In this document: one piece after another, positions 5,035 to 13,602 of the stretch
Numbering within the stretch: the stretch's first letter is position 1
How the letters are laid out: each line of letters starts with the position of its first letter
The notes under the pieces: generated by a model
The model's input: only the letters and a program-made list of their open reading frames with translations
What the model was told of the DNA's origin: nothing
The model's database searches: none
Position numbers and translations under genes: made by a program
From: an uncultured Lachnospiraceae bacterium
GTDB taxonomy: Bacteria; Bacillota; Clostridia; Lachnospirales; Lachnospiraceae
NCBI GenBank assembly: GCA_947626715.1
Contig: CANQTG010000019.1
Coordinates: 1 to 35,982 of the forward strand
Length of the DNA: 35,982 nucleotides
Direction of reading: 5' to 3'

Positions 5035-8000
5035 ATGGCGAAAATAAAGGTGCATGAACTGGCAAAAGAATTGGACAGACAAAGCAGGGAAGTCATTGCT
5101 TTTTTACAGGATAAAGGCGTCGAAGTAAAGGTAGCGCAGAGCGTTGTGGAGGAAGCGGATGCCGAGATGGTGCGCCGGGAGTTGGGCGCGGCCGCGGCGG
5201 GGAAAAAGGCGGCGGCAGAAAAGTCCGCCGCGCCCAAAGAGGCGGCGGAAAAAGAACCGGCAAAAGGGACTGCGACGAATCATGCGAAGGAAACGGCAAA
5301 GAGCGCGGAGAAGGCCGCGGCGGAGGAAACTGTGAAGAAAGCGGAGAAGGCCGCGGCGGAAGGAGCCGGAAAAGAACCGATAAAGGCCGCGGCGGAAGGA
5401 ACCGGGAAGGAATCGGCAAAGGCTGCGGCAGAAGGAGCCGGAAAGGAAGCGGCAAAGAACGCGGCGGAAGGAGCCGGAAAAGAATCGGCAAAGGCCGCGG
5501 CGCAAAACGGCGGGAAGGAAGCGGCAAAAGCCGCCGCAAAAGAGCCGGAGAAGGCCGCCGCAAAGGATACGGGGAAAGCGCCCGGAAAGGAAGCGGGCAA
5601 AAGGCCCGCGGGCGAAGGACAGAAAACAGGGCCCGTTAAGAAAAAGAGAAATATCATCTTTGTCAGCAATCCGCACAACAGCAAGATGCCGGGCGCGCAG
5701 CGCTCGTCTGCGGGAGGGCAGGGCCGCAGAGGCGGCATGAATAACGGCAGCGGCTTAAACCGTCCGCTGATCCGTCCGCTGACCCCGCCGTCGCCGACGC
5801 CGTCCGTGGGGCAGATCAAACCGACGAATCCGCCCAGACAAAAAAAGGTTCAGGAACAGGGACGCGCGCCGCAGGAAGCGGCTTCGCAGAAGGCTCCGGC
5901 GCAGGCGATGCGGCAGCAGGGCGGCGAGGGCAGAACGGAAAAGAGGCCGCAGGAAAGAACGGGTGGAAACTATGATCAGAGAAACCGTCAGACGGATAGC
6001 CGTCAGGGCGCTAACCGTTTTCATAAGGATACGGCGGCTGTTTCGGGCGGCGTCGGCCGCGGCCGGAACCATAACGATAGCGGCCGCCCTGAGAGAAGCG
6101 CTGGACGGGAGGACAATAAATTCAGAAAGCAGGGAGGCGCTAAATCGTTTGTTCCGGAATCGCCGATAAAAGATACGGAAAAACACCGCGACGATGAGAA
6201 ACGCCGTATGAATCAGGAGCGCGACAGACGCTCCAGAAAAGACGCAATCTATGAGGACGGCGGCGGAAAGAACAGAAACAAGCCGGGCAGATTTATAAAG
6301 CCTGAGAAGAAGCCGGAAGAGAAGCAGGAAGAGCAGATCAAAACGCTGACGCTGCCGGAAACGCTCACCGTCAAGGAGCTGGCGGATAAGATGAGGATCC
6401 AGCCGTCCGTGATCGTGAAAAAGCTCTTTTTGCAGGGGCAGGCCGTTACGGTAAATCAGGAGATCAGCTTTGAGACGGCGGAAGAGATCGCGCTCGAATA
6501 CGATATCATCTGTGAAAAAGAGGTCAAGGTCGATGTGATCGAGGAGCTCCTTCGGGAAGAGGAGGATGATAAAGACAGCATGACGAAGCGTCCGCCGGTC
6601 ATCTGCGTGATGGGCCACGTAGACCACGGCAAGACCTCGCTGTTAGACGCGATCCGCAAGACGAACGTAACGGATAAGGAAGCGGGCGGCATTACGCAGC
6701 ATATCGGGGCTTATACGGTCAATATCAACAATGAAAAGATCACCTTTCTGGATACGCCCGGACACGAGGCGTTCACCGCAATGCGTATGCGCGGCGCGAA
6801 CGCTACGGATATCGCGATCTTGGTGGTGGCCGCGGACGACGGCGTGATGCCGCAGACCGTGGAGGCGATCAATCATGCGAAGGCGGCCGGTATCGAGATC
6901 ATTGTCGCCGTCAATAAGATCGATAAGCCCAACGCCAATATCGACCGCGTAAAGCAGGAGATGACGGAATATGACCTGATCCCGGTGGATTGGGGCGGAA
7001 GCACGGAATTTGTGCCGGTATCCGCGAAGTCCGGGGAAGGGATCGAAACGCTGTTAGAGACGATCCTGCTGACGGCGGAGATCCTAGAGCTGAAAGCGAA
7101 CGCAAAGCGCCGGGCGAGAGGGCTTGTCATCGAGGCGGAGTTAGACCGCGGGCGCGGGCCGGTCGCGACGGTGCTCGTGCAGAAGGGCACGCTCCATGTA
7201 GGAGACTTTGTCTCGGCGGGCGCGAGCCACGGCAAGGTAAGGGCGATGATAGACGACAAGGGCAGACGGGTCAAGGAAGCCGGGCCGTCTACGCCGGTAG
7301 AGATACTGGGCCTTTCCGACGTGCCGAACGCGGGCGAGATCTTTATCGCGCACGAAAACGACAAAACGGCAAAATCCTACGCGGATACGTATCTTGCGCA
7401 GAATAAGGAGAAAAAGCTGGAAGAGACGAGGAGCAGAATGTCGCTGGACGATCTGTTTACGCAGATTCAGGCGGGCAATCTAAAGGAACTGAACTTGATC
7501 GTCAAGGCGGACGTACAGGGCAGCGTGGAGGCCGTAAAGCAGAGCCTTCTCAAGCTCTCCAACGAAGAGATCGTCGTGAAATGCATTCATGGCGGCGTCG
7601 GCGCGATCAACGAATCCGACGTCATATTAGCTTCCGCCTCCAACGCGATCATCATTGGCTTTAACGTCCGTCCCGACGCGACGGCAAAGGCCGTTGCGGA
7701 GCGGGAAGGCGTGGACATCAGGTTGTATAAGGTCATCTATCAGGCGATCGAGGACGTAGAGGCCGCTATGAAGGGAATGCTCGATCCGGTCTATGAGGAA
7801 AAGGTGATCGGCCATGCGGAGGTACGCCAGCTCTTCCGCGCTTCGGCCGTCGGGAATATCGCGGGCGCATATGTGCTCGACGGCGTATTCCAGAAGGGCT
7901 GCAAGGTGCGTATCAGCAGAGAGGGCGAACAGATATTTGAAGGAAATCTGGCGTCTTTGAAACGCTTTAAGGACGACGTAAAGGAAGTAAAGGCCGGTTA

Positions 8001-8088
8001 CGAGTGCGGCCTTGTATTCGAGGGCTTTGACCAAATGCAGGAGCTCGACATCGTGGAATCCTATATTATGGTGGAAGTGCCCAGATAG
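5035..8088 (+). CDS. infB: Translation initiation factor IF-2 with an expanded linker
   Basis: 1017 residues. The start at ATG 5035 ([14 protein letters not shown]) follows GGAGGT at 5022-5027; the ATG at 5014 lies before that site. IF-2 is the GTPase that brings fMet-tRNA to the 30S subunit and promotes subunit joining. An IF2_N domain occupies about residues 1-50. A long basic/Ala-rich, then Arg/Gln/Gly-rich disordered linker follows to about residue 435, then a second IF2_N module ([16 protein letters not shown]). The GTPase domain has G1 GHVDHGKT at residues 527-534, G3 DTPGHEAF, G4 NKID and a G5-like SAK; domains II-IV follow ([13 protein letters not shown], then AMKGMLDP to the end). 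The linker contains five 36-bp repeats and makes the protein longer than many Firmicute IF-2 proteins. It begins 17 bases after the L7Ae gene. Confidence 0.98.
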   Translation: MAKIKVHELAKELDRQSREVIAFLQDKGVEVKVAQSVVEEADAEMVRRELGAAAAGKKAAAEKSAAPKEAAEKEPAKGTATNHAKETAKSAEKAAAEETVKKAEKAAAEGAGKEPIKAAAEGTGKESAKAAAEGAGKEAAKNAAEGAGKESAKAAAQNGGKEAAKAAAKEPEKAAAKDTGKAPGKEAGKRPAGEGQKTGPVKKKRNIIFVSNPHNSKMPGAQRSSAGGQGRRGGMNNGSGLNRPLIRPLTPPSPTPSVGQIKPTNPPRQKKVQEQGRAPQEAASQKAPAQAMRQQGGEGRTEKRPQERTGGNYDQRNRQTDSRQGANRFHKDTAAVSGGVGRGRNHNDSGRPERSAGREDNKFRKQGGAKSFVPESPIKDTEKHRDDEKRRMNQERDRRSRKDAIYEDGGGKNRNKPGRFIKPEKKPEEKQEEQIKTLTLPETLTVKELADKMRIQPSVIVKKLFLQGQAVTVNQEISFETAEEIALEYDIICEKEVKVDVIEELLREEEDDKDSMTKRPPVICVMGHVDHGKTSLLDAIRKTNVTDKEAGGITQHIGAYTVNINNEKITFLDTPGHEAFTAMRMRGANATDIAILVVAADDGVMPQTVEAINHAKAAGIEIIVAVNKIDKPNANIDRVKQEMTEYDLIPVDWGGSTEFVPVSAKSGEGIETLLETILLTAEILELKANAKRRARGLVIEAELDRGRGPVATVLVQKGTLHVGDFVSAGASHGKVRAMIDDKGRRVKEAGPSTPVEILGLSDVPNAGEIFIAHENDKTAKSYADTYLAQNKEKKLEETRSRMSLDDLFTQIQAGNLKELNLIVKADVQGSVEAVKQSLLKLSNEEIVVKCIHGGVGAINESDVILASASNAIIIGFNVRPDATAKAVAEREGVDIRLYKVIYQAIEDVEAAMKGMLDPVYEEKVIGHAEVRQLFRASAVGNIAGAYVLDGVFQKGCKVRISREGEQIFEGNLASLKRFKDDVKEVKAGYECGLVFEGFDQMQELDIVESYIMVEVPR
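5347..5526 (+). repeat. Five 36-bp in-frame repeats in the infB linker
   Basis: Five consecutive 36-base units encode 12-residue repeats of the form [60 protein letters not shown] and [12 protein letters not shown]. Degenerate partial units lie on both sides. There are no spacers, so this is not a CRISPR array. Confidence 0.85.
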
Positions 8089-8100
8089 GAGTCGGTCGGT

Positions 8101-8475
8101 ATGAAAAAGAACAGTCTGAAAAATACGAGGATCAACGGGGAGGTGCAGCGCGTGCTGGCCGAGGTCATCCGCAGCGGGATCAAGGATCCGCGGATCGCCC
8201 CGATGACCTCCGTAACGGCGGTCGAGGTAGCGCCGGATCTCAAGAGCTGCAAGGCATGGATCAGCGTGTTGGGCGACGAGAAGGCGGTATCGGACACATT
8301 GGCCGGGCTTGCGAGCGCGGAGGGCTATATCCGTTCGCGGCTGGCCAGCGAGATCAACCTGCGCAATACGCCGCAGATCCGCTTCATCATGGATCAGTCT
8401 ATCGCCTATGGCGTGGCGATGGCCAAGAAGATCGACGAGGTAAACCGGCCGCTGCGGGAAAGAGACGGGGAATGA
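8101..8475 (+). CDS. rbfA: 30S ribosome-binding factor RbfA
   Basis: 124 residues, 12 bases after infB, with AGGAG at 8087-8091 as binding site. RbfA binds the 30S subunit and helps 16S rRNA 5'-end maturation. Family features are the start KNTRINGEVQRVLAEVI, the conserved IKDPRI segment, VTAVEVAPDLKSCKAWISVLG, and a KH-type core with the kinked motif ASAEGYIRSRLASEI before LRNTPQIRFIMD. Length is typical. Confidence 0.96.
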   Translation: MKKNSLKNTRINGEVQRVLAEVIRSGIKDPRIAPMTSVTAVEVAPDLKSCKAWISVLGDEKAVSDTLAGLASAEGYIRSRLASEINLRNTPQIRFIMDQSIAYGVAMAKKIDEVNRPLRERDGE

Positions 8476-8503
8476 CGCCCGAAAATATTTCTGAAAAGAA
8501 AGG

Positions 8504-8528
8504 GCCGCCCGCTCAGAGGCGGGACGGC
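8504..8528 (+). other. GC-rich hairpin in the rbfA-nrnA gap
   Basis: GCCGCCCGC pairs with GCGGGACGGC (one bulged A) around a TCAGAG loop. No U-tract follows, so it is more likely an mRNA stability or processing element than a terminator. Similar hairpins occur at 11408, 15185, 24099 and 26956. Confidence 0.6.
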
Positions 8529-8550
8529 GATCTGGAAAGAAGGAATCGTT

Positions 8551-9513
8551 ATGTTTCAATTATTAGAAGAGATCGAGGGAGCGAAAACGATAGGCATTGG
8601 CGGGCATATCCGGCCGGACGGGGACTGCGTCGGCGCATGTATGGCGCTGTATCTGTACCTGAAAAAGTGCGTGGAGCCGGACGTTTCGGTATCCGTTTAT
8701 CTGGAAGAGCCGTCCGAGGTCTTTCGGACCATAGAAGCGCTCTCCGAGATCCGTACCAACGCGGAGGGGGAGACTGCGCCGGACGTCTTTTTCGCGCTCG
8801 ACTGCGACAGCGAGCGGCTGGGCGTGGCGAGATCGTTGTTTCTCCATGCGAAAAAAAAGATCAATATCGACCATCATATCAGCAACGAGGGCTGCGGCGG
8901 CCTCGATTATATCGACCCGCAGGTCGGCTCGACGAGCGAGCTGGTATACAGGCTGTTTGATAAACGGTATGTGGATGCGCAGATCGCGAAGGCAGTCTAT
9001 ATCGGGATCATTCACGATACCGGGGTATTCCAGTATTCCAATACCTCGCCGGAGACGCTGCGCGTCGCGGCGGAGCTGATCGGCTATGGCTTTGATTTTG
9101 CCAAGCTGATCGAAAAGACCTTTTATGAAAAGACCTATGTCCAGAATCAGATCATGGGAAGGGCGCTGCTTGAGAGCATTCTTCTGCTCGACGGCAGATG
9201 TATCGTCAGCGCGGTCGACCGTAAGCTGATGGAGTTCTATCAGGTAACCAGCAAAGACTTAGACGGTATCGTCAATCAGCTCCGCAATACGAGCGGAGTG
9301 GAATGCGCGATCTTTATGTATGAAGTGGAGTCGATGGAATATAAGGTGAGCCTGCGCTCCACCGATAAAGTGGACGTGGCGCAGATCGCTTCCTACTTCG
9401 GGGGCGGCGGGCATAAGAGGGCGGCGGGCTGCATGATGTTCGGCACCTTCCATGATGTGACGAACAATCTGTCCTTACATATCGAGAGACAGTTAAATGG
9501 GGAAGAACAGTGA
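8551..9513 (+). CDS. nrnA: DHH-family nanoRNase / pAp phosphatase (NrnA type)
   Basis: 320 residues. NrnA-type enzymes hydrolyse short oligoribonucleotides to mononucleotides and 3'-phosphoadenosine 5'-phosphate to AMP. The catalytic metal motifs are visible: GGHIRPDGDCVGACMAL (usual form H..PDGD), an Asp in FFALDCDS, NIDHHISN with D107-H108-H109, and IHDTGVFQYSNT. The C-terminal DHHA1 substrate-binding domain has SLRSTDKVDVAQIA and GGGGHKRAAG. In Firmicutes this gene often lies between rbfA and truB, as here. The end overlaps truB by 4 bases (GTGA). Confidence 0.93.
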   Translation: MFQLLEEIEGAKTIGIGGHIRPDGDCVGACMALYLYLKKCVEPDVSVSVYLEEPSEVFRTIEALSEIRTNAEGETAPDVFFALDCDSERLGVARSLFLHAKKKINIDHHISNEGCGGLDYIDPQVGSTSELVYRLFDKRYVDAQIAKAVYIGIIHDTGVFQYSNTSPETLRVAAELIGYGFDFAKLIEKTFYEKTYVQNQIMGRALLESILLLDGRCIVSAVDRKLMEFYQVTSKDLDGIVNQLRNTSGVECAIFMYEVESMEYKVSLRSTDKVDVAQIASYFGGGGHKRAAGCMMFGTFHDVTNNLSLHIERQLNGEEQ

Positions 9514-10406
9514 CAGACGGAGTACTGAACGTATACAAGGAGAAGGGCTATACCTCGCATGACGTGGTGGCAAGGCTGCGGGGCATTTTTAAACAGAGGA
9601 AGATCGGGCATACGGGGACGCTGGATCCTGAGGCGGAAGGCGTCCTTCCCGTATGTCTCGGAAAAGCAACGAAGCTCTGCGATATGCTGACGGACAAACG
9701 GAAAGAGTATGTGGCGGATTTTGTGCTGGGTATCACGACGGATACGCAGGATATGACGGGAAACGTGCTCTCCATGAGCAGGGCGGAGACCGCGCCGGAT
9801 AAGATCGAGGAGGCGGTCATGAGCTTTCTTGGCAGCTATGAGCAGCTCCCGCCGATGTATTCCGCCGTGAAGGTGAACGGGAAGCGGCTCTACGAGCTGG
9901 CGAGGGAAGGCAGGGAAGTGGAGCGGAGCAAGAGGCCGGTCACGATCTATGAATTAGAGATCCTAGAGCTGGAGCCGCCGTCGGTCAGGATACGGGTCGT
10001 GTGCTCGAAGGGAACCTATATCCGTACCCTGTGCCACGACATCGGCGCGCGCCTTTCCTGCGGCGCGGCCGTAAAGACGCTGCTGCGCACCCGCGTGGAA
10101 CGCTTTACGCTGGAGAACGCCAAGACGCTCTCGCAGATCGAGGAGGCGGTAAAGAAGGGGGAGACGCGGGGGCTGGTACTGCCTGTGGACGAGATGTTTG
10201 GAGAGCTTGCGGCCGTGACGGTAAAAGAGGATTTCTATAAGGCGGCGCTTAACGGCAACCCGCTGTTTCTGCGCGCCGTTACGGGAAAATCGGGCTGGCT
10301 GGAGGGCGAACGGGCCAGACTGTATGACAGGGAAGGAAGATTCTACGGGATCTATGAATTTCAGGCGATGAAAGGCCGCTTTAAGCCTGTAAAGCTGTTC
10401 CTGTAG
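9510..10406 (+). CDS. truB: tRNA pseudouridine(55) synthase TruB
   Basis: 298 residues with a GTG start (9510-9512) overlapping the nrnA stop, which implies translational coupling. TruB converts U55 in the T loop of tRNAs to pseudouridine. The catalytic motif KIGHTGTLDPEAEGVLPV places the active Asp at residue 39. YEQLPPMYSAVKVNGKRLYELAR and SKGTYIRTLCHDIG are also typical. The C terminus has a short PUA-like region (YDREGRFYGIYEF). Confidence 0.96.
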   Translation: MTDGVLNVYKEKGYTSHDVVARLRGIFKQRKIGHTGTLDPEAEGVLPVCLGKATKLCDMLTDKRKEYVADFVLGITTDTQDMTGNVLSMSRAETAPDKIEEAVMSFLGSYEQLPPMYSAVKVNGKRLYELAREGREVERSKRPVTIYELEILELEPPSVRIRVVCSKGTYIRTLCHDIGARLSCGAAVKTLLRTRVERFTLENAKTLSQIEEAVKKGETRGLVLPVDEMFGELAAVTVKEDFYKAALNGNPLFLRAVTGKSGWLEGERARLYDREGRFYGIYEFQAMKGRFKPVKLFL

Positions 10407-10423
10407 AGAAACGGGTCGATCGT

Positions 10424-11338
10424 ATGGAGCTGATACGGGAAACAACTGAATTTATCTTAGAGAGATCCTCCGCCGCGGCGATCGGGAAATTCGACGGTAT
10501 CCACAGAGGGCACCGCAGGCTCCTCGACGAGATCCTAGCCCAGAAGCAGAACGGGCTGCTCGCGGCGGTCTTTACCTTTGACCCGCCGCCGCAGGTCTTT
10601 TTTGGCAGGGGCGGCTGCGGGGAACTGATGACGCGGGAGGAAAAGCGCCGCCTGTTTTGGGAGCTGGGCGTCGATGTGCTCATCGAATTTCCGCTCTGGG
10701 AAGAGACGGCGGCCATGCCGCCGGAGATCTTCATTGAAAAGATCCTAACAAGGCAGATGCGGGCGTCCTATATCGCCGCCGGTACGGATATCAGCTTTGG
10801 CAGCCGGGGCGCGGGAGACGCCAAGATGTTAAAGGCGTACGGGGAGAGTCTGGGATTTACGGTGCAGATCATAGAGAAGGTCTGCGAGGGCGGAAGAGAG
10901 ATCAGCTCGAGCCGGATCCGAGAGGAGATCAAACAGGGCAGAATGGAGGAGGCGGCGAAGCTGACGGGGCGTCCCTACCGTATCAGCGGGATCGTGCGCC
11001 ACGGCAAAAGGCTCGGACGCTCGCTCGGTATGCCGACCGTCAATCTGGAGCTGCCGGAACGCAAGCTGCTGCCGCCCAACGGCGTGTATTTTTCCCGCGT
11101 AGAGATCGGCGGCGGGCAGTACCGGGGGATCAGCAATATCGGCTGCAAGCCGACGGTCAGCGACGAGGGCCGCATGGGGCTTGAGACCTATCTGTATGAT
11201 TTCGACGGCGATCTGTACGATCGGGAGGTCGGCGTTTCCCTGCTGCATTTCTGGCGGCCCGAGATGAGATTTGATACGGTGGAGCTGCTCGCGGATCAGA
11301 TGAGGAAAGATATTGAAGCGGGAAAATACTACTTGTAA
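10424..11338 (+). CDS. ribF: Bifunctional riboflavin kinase / FAD synthetase
   Basis: 304 residues from ATG 10424, 17 bases after truB. RibF phosphorylates riboflavin to FMN and adenylates FMN to FAD. The N-terminal adenylyltransferase half has the nucleotidyltransferase motif GKFDGIHRGHRRLL, VFTFDPPP and the SSSRIREEI signature. The C-terminal kinase half has GRPYRISGIVRHGKRLGR, GMPTVNLELP, GVYFSRVEI and the late ETYLYDFDGDLYD and FDTVELL segments. Position after truB is common in Firmicutes and probably ends the operon. Bases 11339-11466 hold only a GC hairpin (11408-11425). Confidence 0.96.
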   Translation: MELIRETTEFILERSSAAAIGKFDGIHRGHRRLLDEILAQKQNGLLAAVFTFDPPPQVFFGRGGCGELMTREEKRRLFWELGVDVLIEFPLWEETAAMPPEIFIEKILTRQMRASYIAAGTDISFGSRGAGDAKMLKAYGESLGFTVQIIEKVCEGGREISSSRIREEIKQGRMEEAAKLTGRPYRISGIVRHGKRLGRSLGMPTVNLELPERKLLPPNGVYFSRVEIGGGQYRGISNIGCKPTVSDEGRMGLETYLYDFDGDLYDREVGVSLLHFWRPEMRFDTVELLADQMRKDIEAGKYYL

Positions 11339-11407
11339 GTTTTGACGTTATCACGTAGAATAAAAATAGACGCGCCGGTTTGTATCCGCGCGCAGGGTAA
11401 GGAAACG

Positions 11408-11425
11408 CCCGCCTGCAGGCGTGGG
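11408..11425 (+). other. GC-rich hairpin before the phosphate cotransporter gene
   Basis: CCCGCC pairs with GGCG and GGG around TGCA, with one bulged T (core CGCCTGCAGGCG at 11410-11421). No U-tract follows. It could protect the 3' end of the upstream transcript or shape the leader of the next gene. Confidence 0.4.
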
Positions 11426-11466
11426 CTGTAGAGGGCGGGGCTTTGATAAAATGCGAGGTACATACG

Positions 11467-13134
11467 ATGAGTGTTTCTACGTTGCTGGCTATGGCCGGCG
11501 GACTGGGCCTGTTCCTGTACGGCATGAAGGTAATGAGCGAAGGGATCGAGAAAGCGGCGGGCGCGAAGCTGCGCGGGATCCTAGAGTTTTTTACGACGAA
11601 CCGTTTTACGGGAATGCTGGTAGGCATTATATTTACCGCGATCATCCAGTCCTCCAGCGCCTGTACGGTCATGGTGGTCAGCTTTGTCAATTCCGGCCTG
11701 ATGAATCTTTATCAGGCTGCCGGCGTGATATTGGGGGCCAATATCGGTACGACGGTAACGTCTCAGCTCGTATCTTTTAACTTATCTGAAATCGCTCCGG
11801 TCTTTCTGCTCGGCGGCGTGATCGCCGTAATGTTTGTTAAAAACGATCTGGTGAAAAAGATCGGCGAAGTAATACTAGGCTTCGGCGTATTGTTCATGGG
11901 GCTGTCCGGCATGTCGGGCGCAATGGCGGGGCTGCGGGAGGATCCCGCGATCGTCAGCCTCTTTTCTTCTCTTACCAATCCTTTTTTCGCGGTGCTTTTG
12001 GGCACGGTGTTCACGGCCATCATTCAGAGCTCCTCCGTAACGGTCAGCATTATCCTGCTGATGGCGAATCAGGGGCTGCTCGGGCTGCCGATCTGCATGT
12101 TCATCATCTTAGGCTGCAATATCGGCGCGTGCGCTACGGCGATGATTGCGTCCTTTTCCGGGAAAAAGGACGCCAAGCGCGCGGCGATGATCCATTTATT
12201 GTTTAATGTTTTCGGTACGGCGCTCTTTTTCGTCGTATTCCTGTTCGCGCTCGATCCTATCGTGGAAGCGCTCACGGCGCTGTCCGGCGGCAATCCGGGC
12301 AGATGTGTGGCGAACGCGCATACGCTCATCAAGATCCTGCAGGTGATCCTGCTCTTTCCCTTTTCCGGCGTGCTGGTAAGGCTCACGTATTTCTTTGTGC
12401 CGGGCGAAGACGAGAAGATCGGGTACAGGGACAGCTTCCAGCTTAAATATATCGGGGATAAGGTGGTGTTCAATCCCGCGACGGCGGTCGTGGGGGTCAT
12501 CAACGAGATCGAGCGTATGGCTTCCCTTGCCAGCGAGAATCTCAACCGTTCGATGAACGCGCTCATTACCTTAGATGAGGAGGATATCGCGGAGGTCTAT
12601 GCGGTAGAGAAGAATATCAACTTTTTAAACCACGCGATCACGAATTATCTGGTCAAGATCAACCAGACGACGCTGCCGATCGAGGACTTAAAGAGTATCG
12701 GCGCGCTGTTCCATGTGGTCAACGATATCGAACGGATCGGCGATCATGCGGAGAATATAGCGGACTGCGCGCGGCGGCGGATCGAGAACGGCGCGGGCTT
12801 CAGCAAGACCGCGCAGGCGGAGCTGGGCGAGATGCTGGATATGGTCAATAAGATCGTGCAATATTCGGTCGATATGTTCGTGACGGGCAACGAAGAGCAT
12901 ATGCAGGATATCGTGGATCTGGAGGACGCGATCGACCAAAAGGAGCGGGAGCTGCAGCAGCTCCATGTGGATCGGCTGACGCATAACGAATGCACGCCGG
13001 AGGCGGGGATGCTGTTCTCGGATATCATATCCGGTCTCGAGCGCGTATCGGACCATGCGACGAATATCGCCTTTGCGATCCTGCACGGCAACGATGAGAA
13101 CGGCGGCGAAGAAAAGAGCGGGAAAAATTCGTAA
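11467..13134 (+). CDS. Na+/phosphate cotransporter with PhoU-like C-terminal domain
   Basis: 555 residues from ATG 11467 (MSVSTLLAMAGGLGLFLYGM), after CGAGGT; a TTG at 11443 is less likely. It is a NptA/YjbB-type transporter of the PNaS family, moving inorganic phosphate across the membrane with sodium. Two inverted-repeat halves each carry the QSSS motif: FTAIIQSSSACTVMVVSF near residue 60 and FTAIIQSSSVTVSIILLM near residue 190, with GANIGTT and GCNIGAC loops. About eight or nine membrane segments span residues 5-310. The rest (about 340-545) resembles PhoU, with helices around NDIERIGDHAENIADCA and LERVSDHATNIAFAI, typical metal-binding PhoU motifs. It is not part of the translation operon by function. 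Confidence 0.93.
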   Translation: MSVSTLLAMAGGLGLFLYGMKVMSEGIEKAAGAKLRGILEFFTTNRFTGMLVGIIFTAIIQSSSACTVMVVSFVNSGLMNLYQAAGVILGANIGTTVTSQLVSFNLSEIAPVFLLGGVIAVMFVKNDLVKKIGEVILGFGVLFMGLSGMSGAMAGLREDPAIVSLFSSLTNPFFAVLLGTVFTAIIQSSSVTVSIILLMANQGLLGLPICMFIILGCNIGACATAMIASFSGKKDAKRAAMIHLLFNVFGTALFFVVFLFALDPIVEALTALSGGNPGRCVANAHTLIKILQVILLFPFSGVLVRLTYFFVPGEDEKIGYRDSFQLKYIGDKVVFNPATAVVGVINEIERMASLASENLNRSMNALITLDEEDIAEVYAVEKNINFLNHAITNYLVKINQTTLPIEDLKSIGALFHVVNDIERIGDHAENIADCARRRIENGAGFSKTAQAELGEMLDMVNKIVQYSVDMFVTGNEEHMQDIVDLEDAIDQKERELQQLHVDRLTHNECTPEAGMLFSDIISGLERVSDHATNIAFAILHGNDENGGEEKSGKNS

Positions 13135-13142
13135 GGATTTAT

Positions 13143-13211
13143 AAAAAGAGAAAGAAAAAGAAGAAGAGAAGGAAAAGTAAGAAGAGAAAGAAGAAAAAAA
13201 AGAAAAAAGGA
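13143..13211 (+). other. Purine-only tract in the intergenic spacer
   Basis: 69 bases of A and G on the + strand with one exception (T at 13178), directly after the cotransporter stop. The whole 13135-13290 gap contains no recognisable gene or terminator. Such a tract can form triplex DNA or leave the mRNA unstructured. A similar purine-rich gap lies at 25895-25986. Confidence 0.7.
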
Positions 13212-13290
13212 CGGATCGCGCAGGGGACGGCCATGCCGGAGGGCGCGGCTCAGATACAGGCAGGAAATAGAACGGAACGATAAAAAGAAA

Positions 13291-13593
13291 ATGGCAAACG
13301 GAAAAACAGAAAAAATAACCAACGAAAAAATGACAAATGAGAAAACAGAAAAAACAGTAAACGGGAAAACGGCAGACGCAGGGGCGGCGAACGAGGATAT
13401 CGGGAATCTGATCGCTTTGCTGGATAATTTTGCGGCGGGGGATACGAGCCGCATGAAGATAGCCGTATCCGGGGAACAGGAAGCGGGGACGAGCAGGCGT
13501 TCCTATCATTACGGAAGATGCGATATCGGCAGTCCGTGGGCGTCGGGAGAATGCTATGACGCGCCGGAGGCGGATTGCGACAGGAAGGATTGA
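13291..13593 (+). CDS. Small protein of unknown function with a YHYGRCDIGSPWA motif
   Basis: 100 residues from ATG 13291. The first 26 or so residues are low-complexity (NGKTEKITNEKMTNEKTEK) and come from A-rich DNA continuing the preceding purine-rich spacer, so the true start may be later. The rest looks like a real folded piece: DIGNLIALLDNFAAGDTSRMKIAVSG, then SRRSYHYGRCDIGSPWASGE with a central Cys, and another Cys near each end of the tail (GECYD, DCDRKD). There is no signal peptide. The ribosome binding site is weak. It sits 9 bases before a secreted cell-wall peptidase and may be co-transcribed with it. I do not know its function; I have an impression of similar short proteins in Lachnospiraceae but cannot name a family. 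Confidence 0.6.
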   Translation: MANGKTEKITNEKMTNEKTEKTVNGKTADAGAANEDIGNLIALLDNFAAGDTSRMKIAVSGEQEAGTSRRSYHYGRCDIGSPWASGECYDAPEADCDRKD

Positions 13594-13602
13594 CATACTG
13601 AC

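Noticed and set aside
5347-5526. Regular 36-bp repeats as a CRISPR array
   Set aside because: Repeats are contiguous without spacers and keep the infB reading frame.
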